From assembly GCA_023433825.1 (NCBI GenBank), contig JAEYTU010000017.1, positions 1 through 7,679 of the forward strand: a DNA stretch of 7,679 bases, in the 5' to 3' direction. A program made the translations under genes and the position numbers. The notes below the pieces were generated by a model, which worked only from the letters and a program-made list of their open reading frames with translations, had not been told where the DNA came from and made no database searches. This document shows, one piece after another, positions 1 through 6,561 of this stretch. Each line of letters starts with the position of its first letter. The first letter of the stretch is position 1. Source of the DNA: Planctomycetota bacterium (GTDB lineage Bacteria > Planctomycetota > UBA1135 > UBA2386).

Positions 1-524
1 TCCCAGAACCGCTCCGTCGTCAGGTGCAACACCCAGTTCGGTCCGGTCCGCCCCTCGATCCATCGAGCGACCGTCGGCCAGACGAACATGTAGAGCGCGA
101 TCCCCAGCGGCACGAAGACCAGCAACCGCGAGCGCAACGGCCGCGGCCGCATCCCGAACCGGCCGAGGACCCACGCGCAGAGGTCCTGCAGCGCGACCAG
201 ATGGCACGCCCAGCCGCAGAAGAACCGCCCGAAGACGAGCGTCGCCAGCAGCGCCACGGCGAACAGGATGAACCCGGCGTTCAAGTACCCGAGTTCCAGC
301 GTCTGCATCGCCTCGGACGGCTCGACCGGGGTCAGCGTTCGCCCGGTGACCTTCCAGTGCGCGAGATGGACCAGGAACGCGACGTGGATCCCGATCAGGA
401 CGACCGCCCGCGTGACGCCGCGCCGCGACCCGCGGACCGGCAGGCACCGCGCCGCGTGCTTCGGCGCCGCCGGAAGTTCCGCGCCGACGTCGTGGACCTT
501 CGGCGCCGCGACGGGGCTGGACAT
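1..524 (-). CDS. Polyferredoxin-type 4Fe-4S membrane protein, N-terminal part (runs off the left edge)
   Basis: Reading the minus strand from the ATG at 524 gives 174 codons with no stop before the window edge, so the C-terminal part is missing. After a basic N-terminal region come three hydrophobic segments, at about residues 39-56, 82-99 and 134-152. Between the second and third lies GRFFCGWACHLVALQDL (residues 99-115), the C-x-x-x-C signature of the NapH/NosR-like membrane ferredoxins (COG0348, Fer4_5). C103 and C107 are the putative cluster ligands. The usual Pro after the second Cys is His108 here; I recall His in related planctomycete and environmental proteins, so it is probably a subfamily trait. 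Such proteins pass electrons between a membrane quinol pool and periplasmic or cytoplasmic partners. The partner cannot be told because the downstream part lies outside. It is divergent from rpsN. The start is the first ATG before the family match; an AAGG lies 8 nt upstream. Confidence 0.85.
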   Translation of the reverse strand, partial: MSSPVAAPKVHDVGAELPAAPKHAARCLPVRGSRRGVTRAVVLIGIHVAFLVHLAHWKVTGRTLTPVEPSEAMQTLELGYLNAGFILFAVALLATLVFGRFFCGWACHLVALQDLCAWVLGRFGMRPRPLRSRLLVFVPLGIALYMFVWPTVARWIEGRTGPNWVLHLTTERFW

Positions 525-532
525 GGCGCGCC

Positions 533-561
533 TTGCTACCGTCGCCGCACCGGAACGACAA
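533..561 (-). promoter_or_regulatory. Possible sigma70-like promoter for the membrane ferredoxin gene
   Basis: On the minus strand TTGTCG (561-556) and TAGCAA (538-533) are separated by exactly 17 nt, and the -10-like element ends 8 nt before the ATG. The matches are 4/6 and 3/6 to the sigma70 consensus, so this is weak. If real, the transcript would have almost no leader. Confidence 0.2.
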
Positions 562-581
562 GCGGGCCGCCCGACGCGCGC

Positions 582-609
582 TTGCATCCTTCGAGGCGAT
601 CTGGATACT
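582..609 (+). promoter_or_regulatory. rpsN: Possible sigma70-like promoter for rpsN
   Basis: TTGCAT (582-587) is followed after 16 nt by GATACT (604-609). This is one of the few AT-containing patches in the 108-nt divergent spacer. Matches are 3/6 and 4/6 to the sigma70 consensus. Transcription would start near 616 and leave a leader of about 17 nt without a recognisable Shine-Dalgarno sequence. Confidence 0.25.
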
Positions 610-632
610 GCCGCGCCCTTTCGATCGACGAC

Positions 633-938
633 ATGGCGAAGACCTGCATCATCAAGAAGAACGAGCGCCGCAAGGAACTCGTCACTCGCTACGCGCAGCG
701 CCGCGCAGCTCTCCTGACCATCATCCGCAACCCGCAGACTTCGCCCGAGGACCGACTGAAGGCCTACGGCAGGCTCCGCAAGTTGCCGCGCGACATCGCG
801 CCGAGCCGGGTGCGCAATCGCTGCCTGCTGACCGGCCGGCCGCGCGCGAACTACCGCAAGTTCGGGATCTCGCGCATCCGGTTCCGCGAACTCGCGCTGC
901 TGGGTGAGATCCCGGGCGTCCGCAAAGCCAGCTGGTGA
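633..938 (+). CDS. rpsN: 30S ribosomal protein S14, zinc-independent (C-minus) form
   Basis: This 101-residue protein begins MAKTCIIKKNERRKEL and ends with NRCLLTGRP...KFGISRIRFRELA...GEIPGVRKASW, the highly conserved C-terminus of bacterial uS14. S14 binds the 3' major domain of 16S rRNA in the head of the small subunit. The length equals the long form; the short form of about 61 residues carries two CxxC zinc knuckles. Here only single cysteines (C5, C63) are present and no CxxC pair, so it is the zinc-free type. The gene is not next to other ribosomal protein genes such as rplE or rpsH, so it lies outside an spc-type operon. It could be an extra paralogue or the only copy. The ATG at 633 is chosen because homology starts there; the frame stays open upstream to position 24, but that extension has no S14 character. 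Confidence 0.97.
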   Translation: MAKTCIIKKNERRKELVTRYAQRRAALLTIIRNPQTSPEDRLKAYGRLRKLPRDIAPSRVRNRCLLTGRPRANYRKFGISRIRFRELALLGEIPGVRKASW

Positions 939-950
939 CGCGAAGCCAGC
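921..950 (+). repeat. Imperfect 12-nt direct repeat across the rpsN stop codon
   Basis: CGCAAAGCCAGC (921-932) and CGCGAAGCCAGC (939-950) match at 11 of 12 positions with an 18-nt period. The first copy encodes RKAS near the end of S14 and the second lies just after its stop. It could be a remnant of a small in-frame tandem duplication or chance in GC-rich DNA. Confidence 0.4.
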
Positions 951-961
951 GGGAACGCTGG
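946..961 (+). other. Small hairpin between rpsN and the PhoX-like gene
   Basis: CCAGCG (946-951) pairs perfectly with CGCTGG (956-961) around a GGAA loop, only 7 nt after the rpsN stop and 1 nt before the GTG start of the next gene. There is no T-run, so it is not a standard intrinsic terminator. If it forms, it would cover the only GGGA stretch that could serve as a ribosome binding site for the downstream gene. Confidence 0.4.
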
Positions 962-962
962 G

Positions 963-2399
963 GTGGAGACGCGGGATCCTGACGCCGAGGCTGCAGCGCC
1001 TTCGCGCCGCGCCTTCCTCGCCGCTGCCGGCGCCTGCACGGCGGCGTTCTTCGGGTTGCGCCTGCTGCTGACGTCCGGACGTCGCGCGGCGCACGCAACG
1101 GCTGGCGACCTCGATCGCGCCGCCGTCGCCCCCGGTGCAGCGGCCGGCTTCGGCCCACTGCTCGAAGACCCGGCCGGACTCGTCGACCTGCCACGCGGAT
1201 TCCGCTACGTCGCGTTCTCCGCCGTCGGCGACGCGATGGACGACGGCTTCGTCGTCCCCGGCGCACACGATGGAATGGCCGCGTTCGCCGGTCCGAACGG
1301 TCGCGTGCTGCTCGTCCGCAACCACGAACTGCTGCCAGGCAACGCGGCCGCGGGTCCGTTCGGCCGCAACCACGAAGGTCTGCGCCGCGTCCCCGCCAGC
1401 AAGATCTTCGATCGCGGCCGTGGCCGGGCACCGTGCGTCGGCGGCACGACGACGCTCGTGTTCGACCCCGAGCGCGGCGCGCTGGTCGCCCAGTGGCTGT
1501 CGCTGGTCGGCACGATCCGCAACTGCGCCGGCGGACCGACGCCGTGGGGATCGTGGATCAGCTGCGAGGAGACCGACTTTCGCGCTGGCAGCGTCCTCGA
1601 GCACGACCACGGCTGGTGCTTCGAGGTCCCCGCCCGCGCCGAGCCCGGACTCTGCGACCCGATCCCGCTGAAGGCGATGGGCCGTTTCAACCACGAGGCA
1701 GTGGCCGTCGAACTCGGCACCGGCGCGGTCCTGCAGACCGAGGATCGCGACGACGGGCTGCTGTACCGGTTCGTTCCCGATCACCCAGGCCGCCTCGCGG
1801 ACGGCGGCCGCCTGCAAGCGCTCGCGCTGTCCGACCGCCGCGGTGCCGACACGCGCAACTGGCGCGCGGACTCGACGATCGAAGTCGGCGCACCGCTGGC
1901 CGCGCACTGGATCGACGTTCGCGACGTCGAGTCGCCGCGCGACGATCTGCGCGCGCAGGGCCACGCTGCCGGCGCGGCGCGCTTCGCTCGCGGCGAGGGC
2001 ATGTGGGCCGGCGCCGACGGGATCTACTTCGCCTGCACGACCGGCGGTCGCGGGCGGAAGGGGCAGATCTGGCGCTACACGCCCGGCGCCGACCCGGTGC
2101 GCGGCACGCTGACACTGTTCTGCGAGCCGAACGACGCGAGCCTGCTCGACCACGCCGACAACCTGACCGTCGCACCGCACGGCGATCTCGTCGTCTGCGA
2201 GGACGGCAGCGGCGCGCAGCGGCTCGTCGGGATCACGCCGCAGGGTGCCTGCTATCCGCTCGCACGCAACGCGAGGAACGGGTCCGAACTCGCCGGCGCG
2301 ACGTTCTCGCCCGACGGTCGGTGGCTGTTCTTCAACATCCAGAACCCGGGCCTGACGATTGCGATCACCGGGCCGTTCGCGGCTCGTCGGACCGGCTGA
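963..2399 (+). CDS. Tat-exported PhoX/DUF839-family protein (putative phosphatase-like enzyme)
   Basis: This 478-residue protein has a twin-arginine signal (SRRAFLA at 14-20, hydrophobic stretch about 17-37, likely cleavage after AHA at 43-45 or ATA at 45-47). It then shows the beta-propeller motifs of the PhoX/DUF839 family (COG3211): GTIRNCAGGPTPWGSW (183-198) followed by CEET (201-204), GRFNHEAVAVE (240-250), GEGMW (344-348), DNLTVAPHGDLVVCED (399-414) and FSPDGRWLFFNIQNPG (448-463). In characterised PhoX, a periplasmic Ca/Fe alkaline phosphatase, a Cys in the NCAGG segment and several Glu residues hold the metals; C188, E202, E203 and E245 are the visible counterparts. Many DUF839 proteins have no proven phosphatase activity, so phosphate release is inference. 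The start is GTG at 963: the rpsN stop is in the same frame 24 nt upstream and the Tat motif must be included. No Pho-box-like repeat is evident upstream; co-transcription with rpsN is likely. Confidence 0.9.
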   Translation: METRDPDAEAAAPSRRAFLAAAGACTAAFFGLRLLLTSGRRAAHATAGDLDRAAVAPGAAAGFGPLLEDPAGLVDLPRGFRYVAFSAVGDAMDDGFVVPGAHDGMAAFAGPNGRVLLVRNHELLPGNAAAGPFGRNHEGLRRVPASKIFDRGRGRAPCVGGTTTLVFDPERGALVAQWLSLVGTIRNCAGGPTPWGSWISCEETDFRAGSVLEHDHGWCFEVPARAEPGLCDPIPLKAMGRFNHEAVAVELGTGAVLQTEDRDDGLLYRFVPDHPGRLADGGRLQALALSDRRGADTRNWRADSTIEVGAPLAAHWIDVRDVESPRDDLRAQGHAAGAARFARGEGMWAGADGIYFACTTGGRGRKGQIWRYTPGADPVRGTLTLFCEPNDASLLDHADNLTVAPHGDLVVCEDGSGAQRLVGITPQGACYPLARNARNGSELAGATFSPDGRWLFFNIQNPGLTIAITGPFAARRTG

Positions 2400-2406
2400 C
2401 GACGGC

Positions 2407-2426
2407 GCGTCGCTAGAGTGCGACGC
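2407..2426 (+). terminator. Perfect 7-bp hairpin after the PhoX-like gene (possible weak terminator)
   Basis: GCGTCGC (2407-2413) and GCGACGC (2420-2426) are exact inverted repeats around the 6-nt loop TAGAGT, beginning 7 nt after the stop of the PhoX-like gene. The stem is all but one GC. No T-run follows directly, though CTTTCCC lies 13 nt on. The loop is also a -10-like hexamer, so the site may have another role. Confidence 0.35.
2414..2419 (+). promoter_or_regulatory. Possible -10 element (TAGAGT) before the secreted protein gene
   Basis: TAGAGT fits the TANNNT pattern and 4/6 of the sigma70 -10 consensus. It lies 37 nt before the ATG at 2457 in a 57-nt spacer that is otherwise GC-rich. 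I find no convincing -35 at 16-18 nt upstream, and the hexamer is the loop of an inverted repeat, so the call is tentative. Confidence 0.2.
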
Positions 2427-2456
2427 CTACCTCGACCGCTTTCCCGGGTACCCACC

Positions 2457-3413
2457 ATGTCGATCCGACTCCTCTCGTTCGTCGTGACGCTGTGCGCAGC
2501 GTCGGTCTCTGCCCAAACGACACCGTGTTTCGCGCAGAACGACACGACCAACACGGTCAGCGGCGCGATCACCGCGTTCAGCTTCGCCGGCCCCGGCGTG
2601 CGTGCCTATCAGTTCACTCCGACGGTCCCGGTCGTGACCGGCGGTGGTCGGATCTACACCGGCAACACGCTGTCCGCCGGGTTCATGACGCTCGAGATCT
2701 GGAGCAACGACACGACGACGAGCCTGCCGAACCAACGGCTGACCGGCGGAACGTGGCGGATCTCGGCGGCGCTCGCGAACGCGTGGCAAGGCGCGAACTT
2801 CGACCAGACGGCCGTGCTGCTGCCGAACGTCGCCTACTGGGCGATCTGGATCGATCCCGGCTCCAGCACGATTCCGACCGACCCGACCGGCACGCCGGCG
2901 CCGGCGTTCCTCCGCAGCGGCACGACATGGAACTCGGCACCGGCAGCGGCGCTGAAGCTGCGGCTCTACTGCTCGCTGCTCGACGCCCAGGGCGTCGCCG
3001 TGCAGGGCAGTTCGTGCGCGAACAGCACGAGCGCGACCGGCAACGCGTCGACGAACCAACCGGCGACGGTCGGCAACGCCAACTTCGCCGTCGAAGCGTC
3101 GGGCTTCCCGGCGAACGCCGCAGGCGTGTTCGTCCTCGGCGTCGTGCCGAACTGGGTCAGCGTCCCGCTGCCGGGCGGTCCGACCGGATGCAGCGTCAAC
3201 ACGGCGCCGCTGCTGACGCTCGCCGTGATGACCGGCACCGGCAATCAGCGCGCGGCGACGTTCCTCGGACACACCGACTTCGCGCTGCCGCTTCCCGGAG
3301 ATCCGAGCGCGGTCGGCTTCTTCTTCAGCGCGAGTTTCGCGGTCCTCGACACGAACGCGTCGGCACCGCTGCCGATCGTGACGACGAACGCGCTGCGGAT
3401 CACGCTGTTCTGA
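2457..3413 (+). CDS. Secreted two-domain protein of planctomycete type, function unknown
   Basis: This 318-residue protein starts with a clear Sec signal peptide (MSIRLLSFVVTLCAASVSAQ, predicted cleavage A19|Q20). The mature part is rich in Thr, Asn, Ala and Pro and looks all-beta, with almost no Lys. Two regions are visible. Residues about 24-172, ending in LRLYC, resemble carbohydrate-binding or jelly-roll-like 'choice of anchor' domains. Residues about 184-318 run from GSSCAN through GNANFAV, VFVLG, GGPTGC and VGFFFSASFAVLD to a terminal TTNALRITLF. I recognise the latter as the domain that ends many exported proteins in this group of planctomycetes. The mature protein has four cysteines (24, 172, 187, 245), possibly two disulfides. 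No catalytic motif is seen. The ATG at 2457 is chosen over the GTG at 2418 because it directly precedes the signal peptide. Confidence 0.85.
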   Translation: MSIRLLSFVVTLCAASVSAQTTPCFAQNDTTNTVSGAITAFSFAGPGVRAYQFTPTVPVVTGGGRIYTGNTLSAGFMTLEIWSNDTTTSLPNQRLTGGTWRISAALANAWQGANFDQTAVLLPNVAYWAIWIDPGSSTIPTDPTGTPAPAFLRSGTTWNSAPAAALKLRLYCSLLDAQGVAVQGSSCANSTSATGNASTNQPATVGNANFAVEASGFPANAAGVFVLGVVPNWVSVPLPGGPTGCSVNTAPLLTLAVMTGTGNQRAATFLGHTDFALPLPGDPSAVGFFFSASFAVLDTNASAPLPIVTTNALRITLF

Positions 3414-3429
3414 ATCGCCGACTGCGGAT

Positions 3430-3450
3430 CGCGGACGCGTCGTCGCCGCG
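3430..3450. terminator. Possible bidirectional terminator stem in the convergent junction
   Basis: The 37-nt gap between the secreted protein gene and the oppositely oriented acetyltransferase gene contains GCGGACG (3431-3437), which can pair with CGTCGCCGC (3441-3449) with one bulged G and a 3-nt loop. There is no flanking T-run on either strand, so termination by this stem is only suggested by its position. Confidence 0.25.
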
Positions 3451-4497
3451 TCACGCGAGATCGGAATCGCCGAGCGTGTACCACCAGTGCTCGGCCATCC
3501 ACTCCGGTGTCAGCTTCGCGTCGAACGAGCGCAGCATCAGCCGGCGCTCCAGCCATCGGCTCGACGGCTCGATCGTGAACCCCGCGTCGAGCAGCCGCTG
3601 AAACTCCGGCGAGATCGCCGGGAACACCGCCATCAGCATCCGTCGGCCGCGTTCGCGTGCGCGTGCGTGACACGTGGCGAGCAGCGCCGCCGCCGCCGCG
3701 TCGTCGTCGGCCGGAACGACGCAGTCGACGATCGTGCAGGCGCCCGGCGCGAGTTCGTGCACGGGCCGCAGCACGACGAAGCCGGCCAACGCCTCGCCGC
3801 GCCGCGCCGCGTAGAACTCGTAGTCGTCGCCCGGCGCCTGTGCGTAGCGCCAGTCCAGATAGCGAAGGTCGCGCCGCAGCAGACATCCGCGGCCGGCGCG
3901 GAAGCGTTCGTAGAGTTCGTCGATCGCCTCGGGCACGCGCGACTCGCGTGTGACCGTGACCTTCGCGTCGGCGCCGCGCCAGACACCGGGCACGTCGACG
4001 TCGAGGCACAGGTAGTCGACGACGTGCAGCGGGTCGTAACCGAGGTACCGCTTGCCGATCCGTTCGGCGATCGGCACCGGATAGCCGTAGATCACGGCAT
4101 CGCCGCGCGCGCGGCATTCGTCGAACCACGGCATCGCGGTCTCGACGAACAGCCCCGGCTTCTTCAGTCCCTTGCGAAAGTCGGGATGCGTGAACGAGTC
4201 GACACCCTGGACGAACGTCCGCGCGCCGAACGCCGTGTCGACGCGGACCGGCACGCCCGCGTAGTGCGCCGCGACGACGCCGTCGCTCGACATCGCGACC
4301 GCAATCCGGTGCCCTTCGGGATTGCGCGCGAACTCCCACTCCCAGAACGACGGCTGTCGGTCGACGTAGCCGGACCCGCAGACCTCGCGGAAGACGATGT
4401 TGAAGCTCTGCAGGATCGCCGCTTCGTCGCCGGGTCGGTACGGCCGGATCTCGATCTCGCGTTCCACGGGTTCCTTCGGTGCGTCGCCGCCGTTCAT
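3451..4497 (-). CDS. GNAT-family N-acetyltransferase, tandem-domain type
   Basis: This 348-residue protein begins with a GNAT-like N-terminus (IRPYRPGDEAAIL, residues 17-29) and a W-E-W-E-F segment (52-56). Then comes an acetyl-CoA-binding-type motif, DSFTHPDFRKGL (100-111), followed by a helix and the strand AVIYGYP (134-140). A second region from about 190 onward (LDWRYA at 215-220, GFVVLRPV at 239-246, and a final part to 345) looks like a further GNAT-like fold. Proteins of this shape transfer an acyl group from acyl-CoA to an amine and are often found near polysaccharide or modified-sugar genes; the acceptor is unknown. It is the last gene of the minus-strand operon. Its ATG overlaps the stop of the purine nucleoside phosphorylase gene by 4 nt (ATGA), which fixes the start and suggests coupling. 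The glycine-rich P-loop (R/Q-x-x-G-x-G/A) is only partly conserved (RKGLKK), so activity should not be assumed. Confidence 0.8.
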   Translation of the reverse strand: MNGGDAPKEPVEREIEIRPYRPGDEAAILQSFNIVFREVCGSGYVDRQPSFWEWEFARNPEGHRIAVAMSSDGVVAAHYAGVPVRVDTAFGARTFVQGVDSFTHPDFRKGLKKPGLFVETAMPWFDECRARGDAVIYGYPVPIAERIGKRYLGYDPLHVVDYLCLDVDVPGVWRGADAKVTVTRESRVPEAIDELYERFRAGRGCLLRRDLRYLDWRYAQAPGDDYEFYAARRGEALAGFVVLRPVHELAPGACTIVDCVVPADDDAAAAALLATCHARARERGRRMLMAVFPAISPEFQRLLDAGFTIEPSSRWLERRLMLRSFDAKLTPEWMAEHWWYTLGDSDLA

Positions 4498-5330
4498 GCG
4501 AAGCCTCGGCAGAAGCCGACGAGCAGACGTCCGAAACGCTGCGCCGCCGCCGCGCCGGCGGCGACGACCTCGCTGTGGTCGAGCGGCTTATCGGCAATCC
4601 CCGCCGCGAGATTGCTGATCAGCGACACGCCGGCCAACTCGGCCCCCATCGCCGCGAGCGCGATCGCCTCGACGACCGTGCTCATGCCGACGGCATCGGC
4701 GCCGGAACGCCGCAGCGAACGGATCTCCGCCGGCGTCTCGTAGCTCGGTCCCAGGAGCCCCGCGTAGACGCCGACCTTCAACTCGGCGTCGACGCGATGC
4801 AGCCGGCGCGCGAGGTCCGACGACCAGGTCCGCGACTGGTCCGGGAACCGCGGGCCGAAGGCGGGTTCGTGCGGCCCGAGCAATGGCGACGTCCCGGTCA
4901 GGTTCAAGTGGTCGCCGATCCGCATCAGGTCGCCGGCACGCAGCCCGCGCGCGATCCCGCCGGCGGCGTTCGTCAGCACGAACCGCGGCACGCCGGCGCG
5001 GCGCAACGTCCGCACCGCGCGGACGACGACGTTCGGCGCGTAGCCCTCGTACAGATGCACGCGGCCGGTCAGACACGCGACGCGCACACCCGACAGCGAG
5101 CCGACGACGAGGCTGCCGCCGTGTCCGGCGACGGCCGGCGCCGGCCAGTGCGGAACGTCGGCGAACGGGACGACCGTCGTCGCCGTCAGTTCTCGAGCGA
5201 AGCGCGCGAGCCCGCTGCCGAGCACCAACCCGACGGCGACATCGTCGAGTCGCAGCGCCGCCAGTGCCGCGACGCCGGCGTCGACGCGTTCGCGTTCGTT
5301 CGTCGATTCGTTCGCCTCACTCTCCGACAT
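4494..5330 (-). CDS. punA: Purine nucleoside phosphorylase (trimeric, PNP/MTAP family)
   Basis: This 278-residue protein splits purine (deoxy)nucleosides with phosphate into free base and (deoxy)ribose-1-phosphate in the cytoplasm. The family motifs occur in order: GLVLGSGL (34-41), H70-G-G, GRVHLYEGY (89-97), TNAAGGI (120-126), DHLNLTG (140-146), GPSYETPAE (194-202), GADAVGMSTVVEAI (210-223) and SLISN (236-240). S39, H70, R90/H92, S219-region and T217 fit the phosphate site; Y197/E198 and N240 correspond to the base-binding residues of trimeric PNPs (Glu201 and Asn243 in the human enzyme). An Asn at the last position usually indicates preference for 6-oxopurines (inosine, guanosine). The length is normal for the family, with about 20 extra polar residues at the N-terminus. 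The start overlaps the end of the transporter gene by 14 nt, and the stop overlaps the acetyltransferase start by 4 nt. Confidence 0.95.
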   Translation of the reverse strand: MSESEANESTNERERVDAGVAALAALRLDDVAVGLVLGSGLARFARELTATTVVPFADVPHWPAPAVAGHGGSLVVGSLSGVRVACLTGRVHLYEGYAPNVVVRAVRTLRRAGVPRFVLTNAAGGIARGLRAGDLMRIGDHLNLTGTSPLLGPHEPAFGPRFPDQSRTWSSDLARRLHRVDAELKVGVYAGLLGPSYETPAEIRSLRRSGADAVGMSTVVEAIALAAMGAELAGVSLISNLAAGIADKPLDHSEVVAAGAAAAQRFGRLLVGFCRGFA

Positions 5331-6561
5331 CGATCACCACCCCGGCGATGCACGCCGTCATGCACGTCGCGACGGCGCCGGCGAACATCGCCCGGAATCC
5401 GAGTCGCGCGATCTCCGTCCGCCGCTCCGGCGCGACCGCGCCGAGTCCACCGATCTGGATCGCGACCGATCCGACGTTCGCGAATCCGCAGAGTGCGAAC
5501 GACGCGATGACACGCGTGCGTTCCGAGACGGCGCCGTTCGCGACCATCTCGCCGAGATCCTTGAACGCGACCAACTCGGTCAGCGCGAGCTTCGTCCCGA
5601 GCAAGCGCGCGAGCAGTGGCACTTCGTCGAACGGGATCCCCATGACGGCGGCGATCGGCCAGAACGCGGCGCCGAGGATTCCGCCGAGCGACGTCCCGAA
5701 CGATTGCAGCGCCCAGTCGGCGACAGCGACGAGCCCGAGGAACGCGATCAGCATCGCGGCGACGTTCAGTGCGAGCCGGAGGCCGTCGATCGCGCCGTTC
5801 GACGCCGCTTCGACGACGTTGCACGCCCGCGTCTGCGCATCGTCGACGGCGACGACGCGGCCCATCGTCTCGCTCGGTTCGGTCTCCGGCCAGAGCACCT
5901 TCGCGACCATCAATCCGCACGGCGCGGCCATGACGCTGGCGACCATCAGATGTCCGGCGTCGATCCCGAACATGACGTAGAGCGCGAACACGCTGCCGGC
6001 GATCGTCGCGAAGCCGCCGGTCATGACGGCGTGAAGTTCACTCGACGTCATCCGCGCGAGGTACGGCCGCACGAGCAGCGGCGCCTCGGTCTGCCCGACG
6101 AAGACGTTGCCGCACGCCGACAGCGATTCGGCGCCCGACGTTCCGAGCAGTCGCGCCGTCGCGCGCGCCATCGCGCGGACGACGAACGGCATGACGCCGA
6201 CGTGGTAGAGCACGGCCATGAACGACGCGAAGAAGATCAGCGCCGGCAGGACCTGGACCGCGAAGACGAAGCCGCGTTCCGGATCGCCGAACGCCTTGCC
6301 GACGTGCTCCTGATCGGCGAGCGGTCCGAAGACGAACGCGACGCCGCTCTGCGCGAGGGACAGGAACTTCGTCACGCCGTCGGCGAACGCCCGCAGCCCG
6401 GCGTTCCCGGCCGGCCAGTAGAGGAACGTCGCCGCGAGCGCGACTTGGAGCAGGATCGCGCCGCGGACGAGGCGCCAGGAGATCGCGCGCCGATGCCGCG
6501 ACAGCGCCCAACACAGACCGAGCAGCAGGACGAAGCCGAGCAGCGAGACGAGGCGGAGCAT
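5317..6561 (-). CDS. nupC: Concentrative nucleoside transporter (NupC/CNT family)
   Basis: This 414-residue polytopic inner-membrane protein would import nucleosides with a sodium or proton gradient. CNT signatures are clear: PALIFFASFMAVLYHVG (106-122), SACGNVFVGQTEAPLL (148-163), MTGGFATIAGSVFALYV (180-196), SNGAIDGLRLALNVAAMLIAF (254-274), LTELVAF (327-333) and FALCGFANVGSVAIQIGGLG (355-374) followed by PERR. By alignment from memory to Vibrio cholerae CNT, Q157/T158/E159, E329, F360, N362 and S365 fit the nucleoside-contact residues, and N152 the sodium-site region. The common FANxSS motif reads FANVGS here. The length equals that of typical bacterial CNTs of about 400 residues. The ATG at 6561 is chosen because homology and the first membrane segment begin there. 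It overlaps the stop of the upstream lipoprotein gene by 1 nt (TGATG), a classic coupling arrangement. Confidence 0.96.
   Translation of the reverse strand: MLRLVSLLGFVLLLGLCWALSRHRRAISWRLVRGAILLQVALAATFLYWPAGNAGLRAFADGVTKFLSLAQSGVAFVFGPLADQEHVGKAFGDPERGFVFAVQVLPALIFFASFMAVLYHVGVMPFVVRAMARATARLLGTSGAESLSACGNVFVGQTEAPLLVRPYLARMTSSELHAVMTGGFATIAGSVFALYVMFGIDAGHLMVASVMAAPCGLMVAKVLWPETEPSETMGRVVAVDDAQTRACNVVEAASNGAIDGLRLALNVAAMLIAFLGLVAVADWALQSFGTSLGGILGAAFWPIAAVMGIPFDEVPLLARLLGTKLALTELVAFKDLGEMVANGAVSERTRVIASFALCGFANVGSVAIQIGGLGAVAPERRTEIARLGFRAMFAGAVATCMTACIAGVVIDVGE

Noticed and set aside
103..524. Haem c site in the ferredoxin because of the C-H pair
   Set aside because: The spacing is C-x-x-x-C-H and not C-x-x-C-H, and the surrounding GRFFCGW...ALQDL is the polyferredoxin signature.
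24..632. Long in-frame upstream extension of the S14 frame
   Set aside because: S14 homology starts exactly at 633, and the upstream part lies opposite the membrane ferredoxin gene with a composition typical of an antisense frame in GC-rich DNA.
3245..4597. 450-codon minus-strand open frame overlapping the acetyltransferase gene in another frame
   Set aside because: Arg-rich translation with no motifs, whereas the alternative frame shows GNAT motifs and an ATGA overlap with punA.
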